Part shown: in pieces, positions 1-8,596 of the stretch
How the letters are laid out: each line of letters begins with the position of its first letter
How positions within the stretch are numbered: the first letter of the stretch is position 1
Source of the DNA: Promicromonospora sp. AC04
Lineage (GTDB): Bacteria > Actinomycetota > Actinomycetes > Actinomycetales > Cellulomonadaceae
DNA length: 64,000 nucleotides
Direction: 5' to 3'
NCBI RefSeq assembly: GCF_003058225.1
Contig: NZ_QBUG01000010.1
Location: 62,001 to 126,000 of the forward strand
Translations under genes and position numbers: made by a program
Notes under the pieces: model-generated
Databases searched by the model: none
Told to the model about the DNA's origin: nothing
What the model saw: only the letters and a program-made list of their open reading frames with translations

Positions 1-139
1 CAACGTTGTGGGGCTCATGCCGCACCCGGAGCACGCGGTGGAGGCCGGCTTCGGCCCGGCGTCCGCCGAGGGACCGCGCGCCGGCGTCGACGGGCTGACG
101 TTCTTCACGTCGGTGCTGTCCTCGCTGGTCCACGCGTGA
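1..139 (+). CDS. purQ: PurQ, C-terminal end (FGAM synthase glutaminase subunit)
   Basis: The last 45 codons (2-139) of a gene that starts left of the window. PurQ is the glutaminase subunit of phosphoribosylformylglycinamidine synthase and supplies ammonia to PurL in step 4 of cytosolic purine synthesis. The visible end holds the class-I glutaminase His and Glu in MPHPEHAVE, followed by the usual C-terminal GFFTSVL-like helix (here LTFFTSVLSSL). The partner purL lies about 31 kb to the right (31271), so purQ and purL are not adjacent here. The identification rests on this short C-terminal motif, which is characteristic. Confidence 0.9.
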   Translation, partial: NVVGLMPHPEHAVEAGFGPASAEGPRAGVDGLTFFTSVLSSLVHA

Positions 140-166
140 CCGTCGGCTCGGCCGGGGCAGGCACGC

Positions 167-1432
167 ATGGCCGCTGAGGTTCTCTCGGATACCGCTATCG
201 AGACGGTCGCCTGGGACCACGCCGACGCCGTGCGCCTCCGCGCCGACCAGCAGCGCGAGATCGACCTGCGGTACGCGCAGCCGGGCATGCCCTCGGTGAC
301 GGCCGGGCCGGACCCGCGCGACCAGGTGGATCCCTCGATCGTCTTCGCGACCCTGCTGCTGCGTGTTGGCGGCGAGCCTGCCGGGCACGCCGCGATGCGC
401 GACCTGTCGGGCCGCGACGACCACCAGGGCGGCCTGCACCCCGAGGGGACCGCCGAGGTCAAGCGCGTGTACGTAGCGCCGGGTTTCCGCGGTCGCGGGC
501 TGTCCCGCACCCTGATGAACGCGGCGGAGGACGCGGCCCGCGCCGCGGGCGTGCGGCACCTGATCCTGGAGAGCGGGCTCATGCAGCCCGAGTCGCTGGG
601 GCTGTACCTGCGGCTGGGCTACGACCCGGTCGAGCCGTTCGGCGTGTTCGCGGACGAGCCCGACTCGCGGTGCTTCGGGAAGTGGCTGGTCCCGGCGCAG
701 AGCGTCCCGGGCGGTGTGCCGGACGGCGGCGCGGTGGGCGGCGGCGCGGCGGACGGCGGCGCGGTGGGCGGCAGCGTGGCGGACGGCGGTGTGCCGGACG
801 GCGGCGCGGTGGACGGCGGCGCGGTGGCGGGTGCCGCTGCCGAACGCCTGCCCGCTCCGTCGTCGGGCCCGGAGATTCGTGAGGTGCCCTGGGGCGATCC
901 CGATGCGGCGGCGCTGCGGCGCGGCATGTGGGCCTTCCTGCGGGAGCTGTACCCCGACCTGGTGCGCGACGTCGAGGCACGCGGCGGGTACGACGCCGCT
1001 GACGCCGAGCGCGGGCGCGCCGCGTGTGCGACCTTCCTGGCGACGCTCGACGGGCGGCCGGTCGGCTGCGCGACGCTCGCGGCGGCGCAGGTGGGTCCCG
1101 CACACCTCACGATGGACCCGCTGATCGGTTACGCCGGGCTCGCGCAGTCGGGCGCCGAGCCGAGCGCCGACGACCCCGGCGGCTTCGAGATGCGCAGCGT
1201 GTTCGTGGACCCGTCCGCCCGGCGGGCGGGCGTCGCGAAGGCCCTGGTCCGGCAGATCGAGGACGCCGCCCGACGCCGTGGCGGGCTCGCGCTGTACCTC
1301 GCGACGGGCGTCCGGCAGCCCGAGGCGCTGCGGCTCTACGTGGGGGCCGGCTACCGGCCGGTACTACCGTTCCCGCCGCACGACGACCCGCAGAACGCGG
1401 AGCTCCTGTTCCTGGGCAGGAAGCTCGCGTAA
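167..1432 (+). CDS. tandem GNAT acetyltransferase with glycine-rich linker
   Basis: 421 aa, two GNAT acetyltransferase domains in one chain. Domain 1 spans about residues 10-175 and has the acetyl-CoA loop VAPGFRGRGLSRTL (about 103-116). Domain 2 spans about 236-421 with VDPSARRAGVAKAL. Both end in the usual LYxRxGY-type beta-bulge segment (LYLRLGY, LYVGAGY). The linker (182-221) is eight pentapeptides of the form GGxxx. Tandem GNATs of this kind include mycothiol synthase MshD, but the motifs here are not specific enough to name the substrate. The ATG at 167 follows purQ by 27 nt with only a weak ribosome site, so it may be cotranscribed with purQ. Confidence 0.85.
   Translation: MAAEVLSDTAIETVAWDHADAVRLRADQQREIDLRYAQPGMPSVTAGPDPRDQVDPSIVFATLLLRVGGEPAGHAAMRDLSGRDDHQGGLHPEGTAEVKRVYVAPGFRGRGLSRTLMNAAEDAARAAGVRHLILESGLMQPESLGLYLRLGYDPVEPFGVFADEPDSRCFGKWLVPAQSVPGGVPDGGAVGGGAADGGAVGGSVADGGVPDGGAVDGGAVAGAAAERLPAPSSGPEIREVPWGDPDAAALRRGMWAFLRELYPDLVRDVEARGGYDAADAERGRAACATFLATLDGRPVGCATLAAAQVGPAHLTMDPLIGYAGLAQSGAEPSADDPGGFEMRSVFVDPSARRAGVAKALVRQIEDAARRRGGLALYLATGVRQPEALRLYVGAGYRPVLPFPPHDDPQNAELLFLGRKLA
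710..829 (+). repeat. 15-bp in-frame tandem repeat coding the GNAT linker
   Basis: Eight 15-bp units encode GGVPD, GGAVG, GGAAD, GGAVG, GSVAD, GGVPD, GGAVD and GGAVA. The unit is nearly pure GGC/GCG/GAC codons, so replication slippage can change the copy number without a frameshift. It works as a flexible inter-domain linker. Confidence 0.85.
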
Positions 1433-1535
1433 GTCTTCTTGCTGGTTTCCCTCATACGCAACAAGCCTGGACATGTGCTGGTGCGTGTGGGTGCGACCCG
1501 GGCGTCGGGTGTCGGGGAGAGATCATCCGCTGGGG

Positions 1536-1578
1536 CTGAGTTGCTGACAGTAGACGTTGTCTACTGTCAGCAACACAG
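1536..1578. terminator. palindromic bidirectional terminator, family copy 1
   Basis: Perfect 15-bp arms TTGCTGACAGTAGAC (1541-1555) and their complement (1559-1573) enclose the 3-nt loop GTT. The stem extends to 20 bp with one mismatch (1536-1555/1559-1578). A second stem (1579-1586/1596-1603) follows directly. It sits between the convergent ends of the GNAT gene and the MBL-fold gene. Related palindromes occur at 5214 and 16486, also at convergent ends. Confidence 0.75.
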
Positions 1579-1621
1579 CCCGGGGGTACATGTTTCCCCC
1601 GGGGGCGACTCTCCGACGAGG

Positions 1622-2599
1622 TCACCGCTCCCGCAGGAACTCCAGCTGTGCGCGCACCGAAGAGCGAGCCGCGCCGAGTACGGACCGCTCGACGTCCGTG
1701 TAGACAGCGGCGGTCACCGCGTCCAGGAGCGGATCCGGGAGCGGCGTCTCGCCGCCGGGCAGCTCCGCCCTGAGCGTTGCGAGCGCCGAGCGCACCTGGT
1801 CCAGCCGCTCCAGGCGATGCTCGCGGTACGCGTGCACCGCAGCGCCGAGGTCTGGGATGACGGGTCCGTGCCCCGGCAACCCCATGACGCCGGTCTCACC
1901 CAGCCGTTCCGCCGTGCTGGAGAGCCGGTCGAGTGAGGCCAGGTAGTCCCGCAGCGAGCCGTCCGGCTCGGCCAGCACGGTGGTCCCGCGGCCCAGCACC
2001 GTGTCACCGGTCAGCACCACTGTGTCCGACGTCGCCCCGGTCGCCTCTCCCGTCGGCTCGCCCTCGGCGGCGGTGCCGCTCGCAGACACGACGAAGCACA
2101 CCGAGTCCGCGGTGTGCCCCGGCGTGGCCAGCACCTCGATGCGCAGGCCGGCGACGTCCAGCACCTCGCCGTCGGCCAGCGGCCCGACGCCCGCGCCACC
2201 AGCGCTACCCGCGCCGTCGTCAGAGACGCCCGCGCCGTCGCCCCCGGCGCAGAACTCCGGCAGCGCACCCCGCGACGGCGCCCCGGTCAGCTCCCGGAAC
2301 CGTGCCAGCCCGCCGGTGTGGTCCGCGTGCCGGTGGGTCACGAGCACCAGGTCCACCGGGCCGGATCCGGCCAGCGCGGCGAGGTGCGGCTCCAGCTCCG
2401 GCCCGGGATCGACCACCACGCAGCCCCGCGAACCGGGCGCACGCAGCACGTACGACCGGGTTCCGTCGAGCGTCATCGGGCCGGGGTTGTCGGCGCGCAA
2501 CGCCCTCGCAAAGGGGGCAATGAGGTCCACCGGCTCACCATATCCAGTGGTCAACTGGGGTTGTTCCGGGACGGACTCCGGTGTGTGATCGGTAAGCAC
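1622..2599 (-). CDS. MBL-fold metallo-hydrolase (LACTB2/glyoxalase-II-like)
   Basis: Metallo-beta-lactamase-fold hydrolase with the metal motif THRHADHTGG, the N-terminal strand motif NPGPMTLDGTRSYVL typical of the LACTB2/RNase-Z-like subgroup, VLTGDTVLG (later metal Asp) and GLPGHGPVI near the C terminus. Such proteins bind two zinc ions and hydrolyse thioesters, esters or RNA; the substrate cannot be told. A low-complexity insert rich in Gly, Ala and Asp follows the first metal motif. The start is uncertain: GTG at 2599 gives 325 aa, while GTG at 2530 gives about 302 aa and sits nearer the usual family start. The gene is divergent from the GH3 gene, and the 2599 start would leave only 26 nt between them. 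Confidence 0.8.
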   Translation of the reverse strand: MLTDHTPESVPEQPQLTTGYGEPVDLIAPFARALRADNPGPMTLDGTRSYVLRAPGSRGCVVVDPGPELEPHLAALAGSGPVDLVLVTHRHADHTGGLARFRELTGAPSRGALPEFCAGGDGAGVSDDGAGSAGGAGVGPLADGEVLDVAGLRIEVLATPGHTADSVCFVVSASGTAAEGEPTGEATGATSDTVVLTGDTVLGRGTTVLAEPDGSLRDYLASLDRLSSTAERLGETGVMGLPGHGPVIPDLGAAVHAYREHRLERLDQVRSALATLRAELPGGETPLPDPLLDAVTAAVYTDVERSVLGAARSSVRAQLEFLRER

Positions 2600-2625
2600 C
2601 TCCCAATGACGAGAGGATCCCCAGG

Positions 2626-5136
2626 ATGTCCGCCAGTCCAGGCACGGCGCAGCAGCACCTCCACACCCGCAGAGTCCCCGCACTACTCGCCACGGCAGCA
2701 CTAGCCTTGACCACTCTCCTCTTACCCACCCCGGCCACCCAGGCGAACCAGGCTGCCTCCGCAGCCGCAGACTCCGAGCTGGTCATCAGTGCGGGTCCGG
2801 TCGCCTTCGTGGACGACGGCGACACGGCGACCGTCACCCTCACCGTCCGGGCGGCCGACGACGGCGCGCTCGCCGAGCCCGTCAGCGTCGACTGGAGGAC
2901 GGGCTCCGGCACCGCGACGGCCGACGCGGACTACGCCGCCGGCTCGGGCACCATCGAGTTCGCGGCGGGGACGCCGTCCGGCACCGAGCGCTCCATCCGG
3001 ATCCCGACCCGGGAGTCGGACGGCGGCGAGACGGCGGAGACCGTTCCCGTGGTCCTGGAGTCGCGAGATGCCGAGGTCTCGGGTGCGTCCGCCGTCGTCG
3101 TGCGGGCGCACGACCTGCCGTACCTCGACCCGCGCCTGTCCACCAAGCGGCGTGTCGCGGACCTGGTGAACCGCATGACGCTCGAGGAGAAGGTCGGGCA
3201 GATGACCCAGGCGGAGCGCGGGAGCGTCGCGGGCGACCCGGCGGTCATCACGGAGCTCGGCCTCGGCTCGGTCCTGAGCGGCGGCGGCTCGCCGCCCGCC
3301 GAGAACACGCCAGAGGGCTGGGCCGACGCCATCGACGGCTTCCAGACGCAGGCGCTCGCGACGCGGCTGCAGATCCCGCTGATCTACGGCGTCGACTCCG
3401 TGCACGGCCACGGCAACCTGAACGGTGCCACGATCCTGCCGCACAACATCGGGCTCGGCGCCACGCGCGACCCGCTGCTGGTGGCGCGGGCGGAGCGCAT
3501 GGTCGCCACGGAGACACGAGCGACCGGCATCCCGTGGACGTTCGCGCCGTGCGTGTGCGTGGCGCGCGACGACCGCTGGGGCCGCACGTACGAGTCCTTC
3601 GGGGAGCACCCCGCGCTCGCGAGCGTGCTCGGCGCCGCCGCCGTCGCCGGGTTCCAGGGCACGCGCCTGGACAGCAGCAAGTCCGTCCTCGCGACGGCCA
3701 AGCACTTCGCGGCCGACGGCGACACCGCCTACGGCACCGGCGAGGGTGACTACACGGTCGACCAGGGCATCACCGAGCAGAGCCGTGACCACGTCGAGGC
3801 AGTGGACCTGCCGCCCTACGTGGCCGCGCTCGCGGTCGGCGTCGGCTCGGTCATGCCGAGCTTCTCCAGCATCGACTGGACCGACGACGGCCTCGGCAAC
3901 CCCGTGAAGATGCACGCCAACGACGAGCTGATCAACGGGTGGCTCAAGGACGACCACGAGTTCGACGGCTTCGTCATCAGCGACTGGCAGGGCATCCACC
4001 AGATCCCGCCGCTCGCGTCCGACTCGCCCACCACCGCGCAGATCGTCACCAGCGTGAACGCGGGCATTGACATGTTCATGGAGCCGTCGCAGTTCGAGCG
4101 GTTCCACACGCGGCTGGTCGCTGCGGTGCAGGACGGCCAGGTCACCGAGGAGCGAATCGACGACGCCGTGTCCCGGATCCTCGCCGCGAAGTTCGAGCTG
4201 GGGCTGTTCGAGGAGCCGTTCGCGGACCGGTCGCACGCCGACGAGATCGGCTCCGCCGAGCACCGGGCGATCGCCCGCAAGGCCGTCGCCGAGTCGCAGG
4301 TGCTGCTCAAGAACTCGCGCCGCGCGCTGCCGCTCGACGAGGACGAGAGCGTGTACGTCGCGGGCCGCAACGCCGACAACCTGGGTAACCAGGCGGGCGG
4401 CTGGACCGGCACCTGGCAGGGCTTCTCGGGCGACGTCACCGAGGGCACCACGATCCTGGAGGGCATTCAGGCGGTGGCCGACGACGTCACGTTCAGCGAG
4501 GACGCGTCCGCGCCGACCGACGGGGCCGACGTCGGCGTCGTCGTCGTGGGCGAGACCCCGTACGCCGAGGGGTTCGGCGACGTCGGCGGGCCCGAGTGGG
4601 CCTACGACCCAGCCGACGGCGGGGTGTTCCGCGAGGAGAAGTCGATGTCGCTGCAACCTGGCGACGCCGAGCTCGTGGAGAGGGTCTGCGCCGAGATCAA
4701 GACCTGCGTGGTCCTGGTCGTGTCCGGGCGGCCGCAGGTGCTCACCGAACAGCTCGGGTCGATCGACGCACTCGTCGCGTCGTGGCTCCCGGGCACGGAG
4801 GGTGCTGGCGTCGCGGACGTGCTGTTCGGCGACCGGCGGTTCACGGGCAGGCTGCCGGTCTCGTGGCCGCGGTCCGCGGACGACCCGGTCGTGAACGTCG
4901 GCGACGCGGACTACGACCCGCTGTTCCCGTTCGGCTGGGGCATGTCGACAGGCGGCCGTACGTCGCACCTCGACGACCAGCGGATCGCGCTGCAGGACGC
5001 GGTGCTCGACCCGGTGAACGGCGTGCCGCCGGCGGCGTCGAAGGCGATCGCAAGGTCGGACGTAGCGCAGCTGGAGGGCCGCGAGGCCGTGGCAGGCCGG
5101 ATTCTGAACGCGGCGGCCCCTGAGGACGGGCACTAA
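2626..5136 (+). CDS. secreted GH3 beta-glucosidase/exo-glucanase with N-terminal Calx-beta-like domain
   Basis: 836 aa. A Sec signal peptide (about 1-45, hydrophobic run ALLATAALALTTLLL) is followed by a Calx-beta-type domain (about 50-160, with the motif GTATADADYAAGSGT), then the GH3 N-terminal barrel (about 165-500) and the GH3 C-terminal sandwich (about 530-770). The catalytic nucleophile is Asp453 in VISDWQG; KHFAADG is the conserved substrate-binding Lys-His pair. The sequence resembles ExoP/plant exo-glucanase-type GH3 enzymes that release glucose from beta-1,3/1,4-glucans outside the cell. A GAGAGGA site precedes the ATG. Together with the GH16 enzyme at 30267 it suggests beta-glucan use. 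Confidence 0.9.
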   Translation: MSASPGTAQQHLHTRRVPALLATAALALTTLLLPTPATQANQAASAAADSELVISAGPVAFVDDGDTATVTLTVRAADDGALAEPVSVDWRTGSGTATADADYAAGSGTIEFAAGTPSGTERSIRIPTRESDGGETAETVPVVLESRDAEVSGASAVVVRAHDLPYLDPRLSTKRRVADLVNRMTLEEKVGQMTQAERGSVAGDPAVITELGLGSVLSGGGSPPAENTPEGWADAIDGFQTQALATRLQIPLIYGVDSVHGHGNLNGATILPHNIGLGATRDPLLVARAERMVATETRATGIPWTFAPCVCVARDDRWGRTYESFGEHPALASVLGAAAVAGFQGTRLDSSKSVLATAKHFAADGDTAYGTGEGDYTVDQGITEQSRDHVEAVDLPPYVAALAVGVGSVMPSFSSIDWTDDGLGNPVKMHANDELINGWLKDDHEFDGFVISDWQGIHQIPPLASDSPTTAQIVTSVNAGIDMFMEPSQFERFHTRLVAAVQDGQVTEERIDDAVSRILAAKFELGLFEEPFADRSHADEIGSAEHRAIARKAVAESQVLLKNSRRALPLDEDESVYVAGRNADNLGNQAGGWTGTWQGFSGDVTEGTTILEGIQAVADDVTFSEDASAPTDGADVGVVVVGETPYAEGFGDVGGPEWAYDPADGGVFREEKSMSLQPGDAELVERVCAEIKTCVVLVVSGRPQVLTEQLGSIDALVASWLPGTEGAGVADVLFGDRRFTGRLPVSWPRSADDPVVNVGDADYDPLFPFGWGMSTGGRTSHLDDQRIALQDAVLDPVNGVPPAASKAIARSDVAQLEGREAVAGRILNAAAPEDGH

Positions 5137-5213
5137 GGGCAGGCGCTAAGGACGGGCGCTGAGGGAGGGTCGCCTCCGTCGAACCCGTCGGGAGAAAACC
5201 TCCCCGCGACAGG

Positions 5214-5254
5214 TGTGTTGCTCTGCGTCGACATCGTCTACGCAGAGCAACACA
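5214..5254. terminator. palindromic bidirectional terminator, family copy 2
   Basis: 19-bp arms (5214-5232 and 5236-5254, one mismatch) enclose the loop ATC; the core is TTGCTCTGCGTCGAC. It lies between the convergent ends of the GH3 gene and metZ. GGGAGAA at about 5190 and TTCTCCC at about 5269 could pair outside it. It belongs to the same family as 1536 and 16486. Confidence 0.75.
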
Positions 5255-5284
5255 CTCCCGGTGCGATGGTTCTCCCCCGCGGGC

Positions 5285-6550
5285 CTACCTCGTCGAGGCC
5301 AGGGCCTGTTCCACGTCCTCGATGAGGTCCAGCGGGTCCTCGAGGCCGATCGAGAGCCGGACCGTCGTCTCCGCGATGCCGACGGCGGCCCGGCCGGCGG
5401 CGCCGAGCTTGCGGTGCGTGGTCGTCGCGGGGTGCGTGATCAGGGACTTCGCGTCGCCGAGGTTGTTCGAGATGTCGATCACCCGCAGGGCGTCGAGGAA
5501 TCCGAACGTGTGCTTCTTCGCGCTCTCGGCGTCGGTCCCCTCGGGGACTGCCAGATCGAACGTCACGACGGTGCCGCCGCCGCTCATCTGGGCCCGCGCG
5601 AGCTCGACCTGCGGGTGGGAGTCGAGGAACGGGTACCGCACCGCGCCCACCGCGGGGAGCGCCTCCAGGGCGTTCGCGACGGCGAGCGCGCCGGCGCCCT
5701 GCGCCGCCAGCCGCACCGGCAGCGTCTCCAGCCCCTTGACCAGGGTCCACGCGTTGAACGGCGACAGCGACGGCCCGGTGTTGCGGATGAACGTCTGCAC
5801 AGGCCCGGTCACGTACTCGGCGGAGCCGAGGATCGCGCCGCCCAGCACGCGCCCCTGCCCGTCGATGTGCTTGGTCGCCGAGTAGACGACGACGTCGGCG
5901 CCCAGCTCCAGCGGCTTCTGCAGCAGCGGGGTGGCGAACACGTTGTCGAGCACCACCTTCGCCCCGGCGGCGTGCGCCAGGTCCACGACGGCGCGCACGT
6001 CCACGATGTCCTGCATGGGGTTCGACGGCGTCTCGAAGAAGACGACGTCCGCCGGCGTCGAGAGCGCCTCCTCCCACTGGGACAGCACGTGCCCGTCCAC
6101 GTAGTCGGTGCGCACGCCCCACTTCTTGAAGATCTCCTCGAAGATCACCACCGTGGACCCGAACAGCGCCCGGGCCGCCACGATCCGCGAACCCGACTGC
6201 ACGAGCGCGGCCAGCGACGTGAACACCGCGGACATGCCCGTCGCGGTCGCGTAGCAGGCCTCCGCGCCCTCCAGCAGGCGCAGCCGCTCCTCGAACGTGT
6301 GCACCGTCGGGTTGCCGTAGCGCGAGTACACGAACCGGTCGAGGTCGCCCGCGAACGCGGCCTCGGCGTCGGCCGCCGTGTCGTAGACGTAGCCCTGGGT
6401 GAGGAAGAGCGCCTCGCTCGTCTCCTGGAACTCGGTGCGCTGGTGGCCGCCGCGCACGGCGAGGGTCGCGGGGCGGACGCCGCCGGGGAGCGGCTTGCGG
6501 CCGGACCCGCCCGGGCTCGCGTCGGGCGGGAACGCGCCGGTGACCGTCAT
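5285..6550 (-). CDS. metZ: O-succinylhomoserine sulfhydrylase MetZ
   Basis: 421 aa PLP enzyme of the Cys/Met metabolism (gamma) family. It makes homocysteine directly from an activated homoserine ester and sulfide in the cytosol. The PLP lysine lies in YSATKHIDGQGR, and TQGYVYDTAADAEAAF with SRYGNPTVHTFEERL is typical of MetZ rather than of cystathionine synthase. The ATG at 6550 overlaps the upstream rhodanese stop (ATGA), so the two are translationally coupled. The pair lies behind a SAM-riboswitch-like leader (7010-7095), in keeping with repression by S-adenosylmethionine. O-acetylhomoserine is a possible alternative substrate. Confidence 0.9.
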   Translation of the reverse strand: MTVTGAFPPDASPGGSGRKPLPGGVRPATLAVRGGHQRTEFQETSEALFLTQGYVYDTAADAEAAFAGDLDRFVYSRYGNPTVHTFEERLRLLEGAEACYATATGMSAVFTSLAALVQSGSRIVAARALFGSTVVIFEEIFKKWGVRTDYVDGHVLSQWEEALSTPADVVFFETPSNPMQDIVDVRAVVDLAHAAGAKVVLDNVFATPLLQKPLELGADVVVYSATKHIDGQGRVLGGAILGSAEYVTGPVQTFIRNTGPSLSPFNAWTLVKGLETLPVRLAAQGAGALAVANALEALPAVGAVRYPFLDSHPQVELARAQMSGGGTVVTFDLAVPEGTDAESAKKHTFGFLDALRVIDISNNLGDAKSLITHPATTTHRKLGAAGRAAVGIAETTVRLSIGLEDPLDLIEDVEQALASTR

Positions 6551-6996
6551 TCGGCGCCCTCCGTCCAGGGCAGCCCGGCGACCTTCCAGCCCTGCTGGTC
6601 GCGGACGCCGTCGGCCCCGGGAGCGCCCTCGAAGCCCTCCAGCACGTTGTACGACGGCGCGATGCCCGACGCCGTGGCGAGGCGCGCCGCGCCGATCGAG
6701 CGCTGGCCGGAGCGGCAGAGGAAGACGACGGGGCCGTCCGCGACGCCTGCCGCCTTGAGCTCCTCCAGGAACCCGGTGTTGGGGCGGCCACCGGCCCGCA
6801 CCCACTCGGCGAAGACCGGCCGCTTCTCGATCGACGCGGTGTCGGGGATGCCGATAGTGCGCCACTCACCCTCGGTGCGGACGTCCACGAGGGTGGCGCC
6901 GGGGTCTGCGGCGAGCAGGTCCCAGGCCTGCTGGGGCGTGATGTCGCCGGCGTAGCCGTCGGCGGGGCGGGCTTCGAGGTGCGCGGGATCGCTCAT
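6547..6996 (-). CDS. rhodanese-like sulfurtransferase
   Basis: 149 aa single rhodanese domain with active-site Cys in VVFLCRSGQRSIGA. ITPQQAWDLL and TLVDVRTEGEWRTIG are standard rhodanese strands. The start ATG at 6996 has a strong GGAGGAG site. It is the first gene of a two-gene operon with metZ (4-nt overlap), so it probably handles sulfane sulfur or sulfide for homocysteine synthesis. That role is inferred from its position only. Confidence 0.88.
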   Translation of the reverse strand: MSDPAHLEARPADGYAGDITPQQAWDLLAADPGATLVDVRTEGEWRTIGIPDTASIEKRPVFAEWVRAGGRPNTGFLEELKAAGVADGPVVFLCRSGQRSIGAARLATASGIAPSYNVLEGFEGAPGADGVRDQQGWKVAGLPWTEGAE

Positions 6997-7009
6997 GGTG
7001 CTCCTCCAT

Positions 7010-7095
7010 CGGTCGTGGCGGTAGCACCCTCGTCCGTCCTCCGCTGTTGCGGGGAACGCTGGGTTGCTGCGGCGTCGTCGTGCCACGTCACTCGG
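7010..7095 (-). promoter_or_regulatory. SAM-I-type (S-box-like) riboswitch candidate upstream of rhodanese-metZ
   Basis: On the minus strand the leader reads CGTGGC (7087-7082), GACGACGCC, GCAGCAACCC (7070-7061), a small hairpin CCGC-AACA-GCGG (7052-7041), GGGTGCTAC (7029-7021) and GCCACG (7019-7014), which pairs with the opening CGTGGC. The blocks GAcGA..CC..GCAACC and GGTGCTA match, in order, the conserved core of SAM-I/S-box aptamers. The downstream operon makes homocysteine, the methionine precursor. The ribosome site of the rhodanese gene lies 8-10 nt beyond the 3' strand, so translational control is plausible. It is shorter than a classic S-box and may be a SAM-I/IV variant. Confidence 0.5.
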
Positions 7096-7224
7096 CCGCT
7101 CGGGATGGTCGTTCGCAAGCCTACGACACGTGTCCGGTGGGTGGAATCCCGCCTCAGGATATGGACGGTACGGTGTTCCTGGCGGTGTCGTCCTGACCGC
7201 CGATCTTCCGCCGGCCCAACGGTT

Positions 7225-7282
7225 TGTAAGGTTTGACTTCGACGATCTGTAAGGTTTGAGTCTGACGATCTGTAAGGTTTGA
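7225..7282 (+). repeat. three 23-bp-spaced iterons upstream of the DUF4143 gene
   Basis: TGTAAGGTTTGA occurs exactly at 7225, 7248 and 7271, a 23-bp period, with similar spacers (GACTTCGAC, GAGTCTGAC and GACGTCGAC type). They lie 48-106 bp before the ATG at 7331. Exact spacing of about two helical turns suggests a repressor or activator array controlling the ATPase gene. Confidence 0.75.
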
Positions 7283-7330
7283 CGTCGACCATCTGTCGCG
7301 GAACGGTGGCCCGGCGCCTATGGTTCCTGC

Positions 7331-8596
7331 ATGGACTACCTCCCTCGCGTGGTTGACGGCGAACTCAAAGACATGGTCGGGGGACTGCCTGCAGTGGCTG
7401 TCGAAGGCCCAAAGGGTGTGGGTAAGACGGCAACGGCGGCGCGCCTTGCCAGGACGACGATCCCCCTCGACGATCCTGGCCAGCGCCAACTTCTTGAATT
7501 GGACCCGGGCCGGCTGCGCGATGCGCCTGCCCCGATTCTTATCGACGAATGGCAGCTCCTGCCGAGTTCCTGGGACATGGTGCGCCGGGCCGTGGACGAT
7601 GGTCATGGTCCGTACATCCTGACCGGGTCAGCAACACCTCGTGCGCGTGTCCATTCCGGTGCTGGTCGCATAGTCCGTCTACGGATGCGTCCGATGGGTC
7701 TTGATGAGCGCGGCGTCACTGAGCCGACGGTCTCGTTTGCAGAACTTGTCGATGACGGTGTCGCCACGGTCGAAGGGCGAAGCGACTTCAATCTCAACGA
7801 CTACGCCGAAGAGGTGGTCCGGTCGGGATTCCCAGGTATGCGACAGCTCTCGGGGCGGAGGTTGGTGCAAGCGCTGGACGGGTACTTGGCCCGAGTGGTT
7901 GAGCATGACTTTGCCGAGCTGGGGCATGTCGTCAGGCGCCCTGAAGCACTTCGCTCCTGGTTGACGGCATTCGCTGCAGCGACTGCGTCCACCGCGTCAT
8001 ACGAGACGATCCTGAACGCTGCAACACCTGGCATCGCCGAGAAGCCCACCCGACAAGCCACGATCGCTTACCGGGACACCTTGGCAAGGTTGTGGATACT
8101 CGACCAGCTTCCAGCCTGGGTCGGGAGTCGCAACCATCTCGCATCGTTGACTCAGGCTCCGAAGCACTACCTGGCAGACCCTGCTCTTGCTGCGCGTCTG
8201 CTCGGAGTGGGAGCCAAAGCGCTGGTAGCCGAACCGCAGGCGCAGAAGTTCATTGCCCGTGACGGAACGCTTCTAGGTTCCTTGTTCGAGCACCTCGTCG
8301 CGCTGACGATCCGAGTCCATGCCGAAGCGAGCGGAATGAGAGTTCTCCACCTGCGCACCAAGGGTGGTGAGCACGAGGTCGATCTGATCGTAGAGCGTGA
8401 CGACGGGAGGGTGCTGGCGATCGAGGTGAAGCTCGGCCCGATTCCTTCCGATCGGGATGTGCGGCACCTGCGCTGGCTAAGAGAGAAGCTCGACGACGAC
8501 CTTGTGGACGCCGTCGTAATCACGACAGGTCCACTCGCATATCGTCGGCCACAGGACGGAATCGCAGTGGTTCCGTTGGCGCTGCTCGGGCCATGA
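7331..8596 (+). CDS. AAA_14/DUF4143 ATPase with C-terminal nuclease-like domain
   Basis: 421 aa. Walker A GPKGVGKT at 26-33 and Walker B ILIDEWQ from 69 define the AAA_14 ATPase. The middle and C-terminal region matches DUF4143, ending with EVDLIVERDDGRVLAIEVK, an E-D-ExK arrangement like PD-(D/E)XK nuclease folds. This family is widespread and mobile, often in many copies, with unknown function; addiction-like or defence roles have been proposed. GC is somewhat lower than in neighbours and iterons lie just upstream. It overlaps the next gene by 4 nt. Confidence 0.85.
   Translation: MDYLPRVVDGELKDMVGGLPAVAVEGPKGVGKTATAARLARTTIPLDDPGQRQLLELDPGRLRDAPAPILIDEWQLLPSSWDMVRRAVDDGHGPYILTGSATPRARVHSGAGRIVRLRMRPMGLDERGVTEPTVSFAELVDDGVATVEGRSDFNLNDYAEEVVRSGFPGMRQLSGRRLVQALDGYLARVVEHDFAELGHVVRRPEALRSWLTAFAAATASTASYETILNAATPGIAEKPTRQATIAYRDTLARLWILDQLPAWVGSRNHLASLTQAPKHYLADPALAARLLGVGAKALVAEPQAQKFIARDGTLLGSLFEHLVALTIRVHAEASGMRVLHLRTKGGEHEVDLIVERDDGRVLAIEVKLGPIPSDRDVRHLRWLREKLDDDLVDAVVITTGPLAYRRPQDGIAVVPLALLGP

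Noticed and set aside
2722-5133. 800-codon open frame antisense to the GH3 gene
   Set aside because: Arises from GC-rich codon bias; the translation is Arg/Val/His-rich with no domain, while the plus strand encodes a full GH3 enzyme.
5213-6955. Long open frame antisense to metZ and the rhodanese gene
   Set aside because: Composition is low-complexity and the opposite strand carries two clear enzymes with all catalytic residues.
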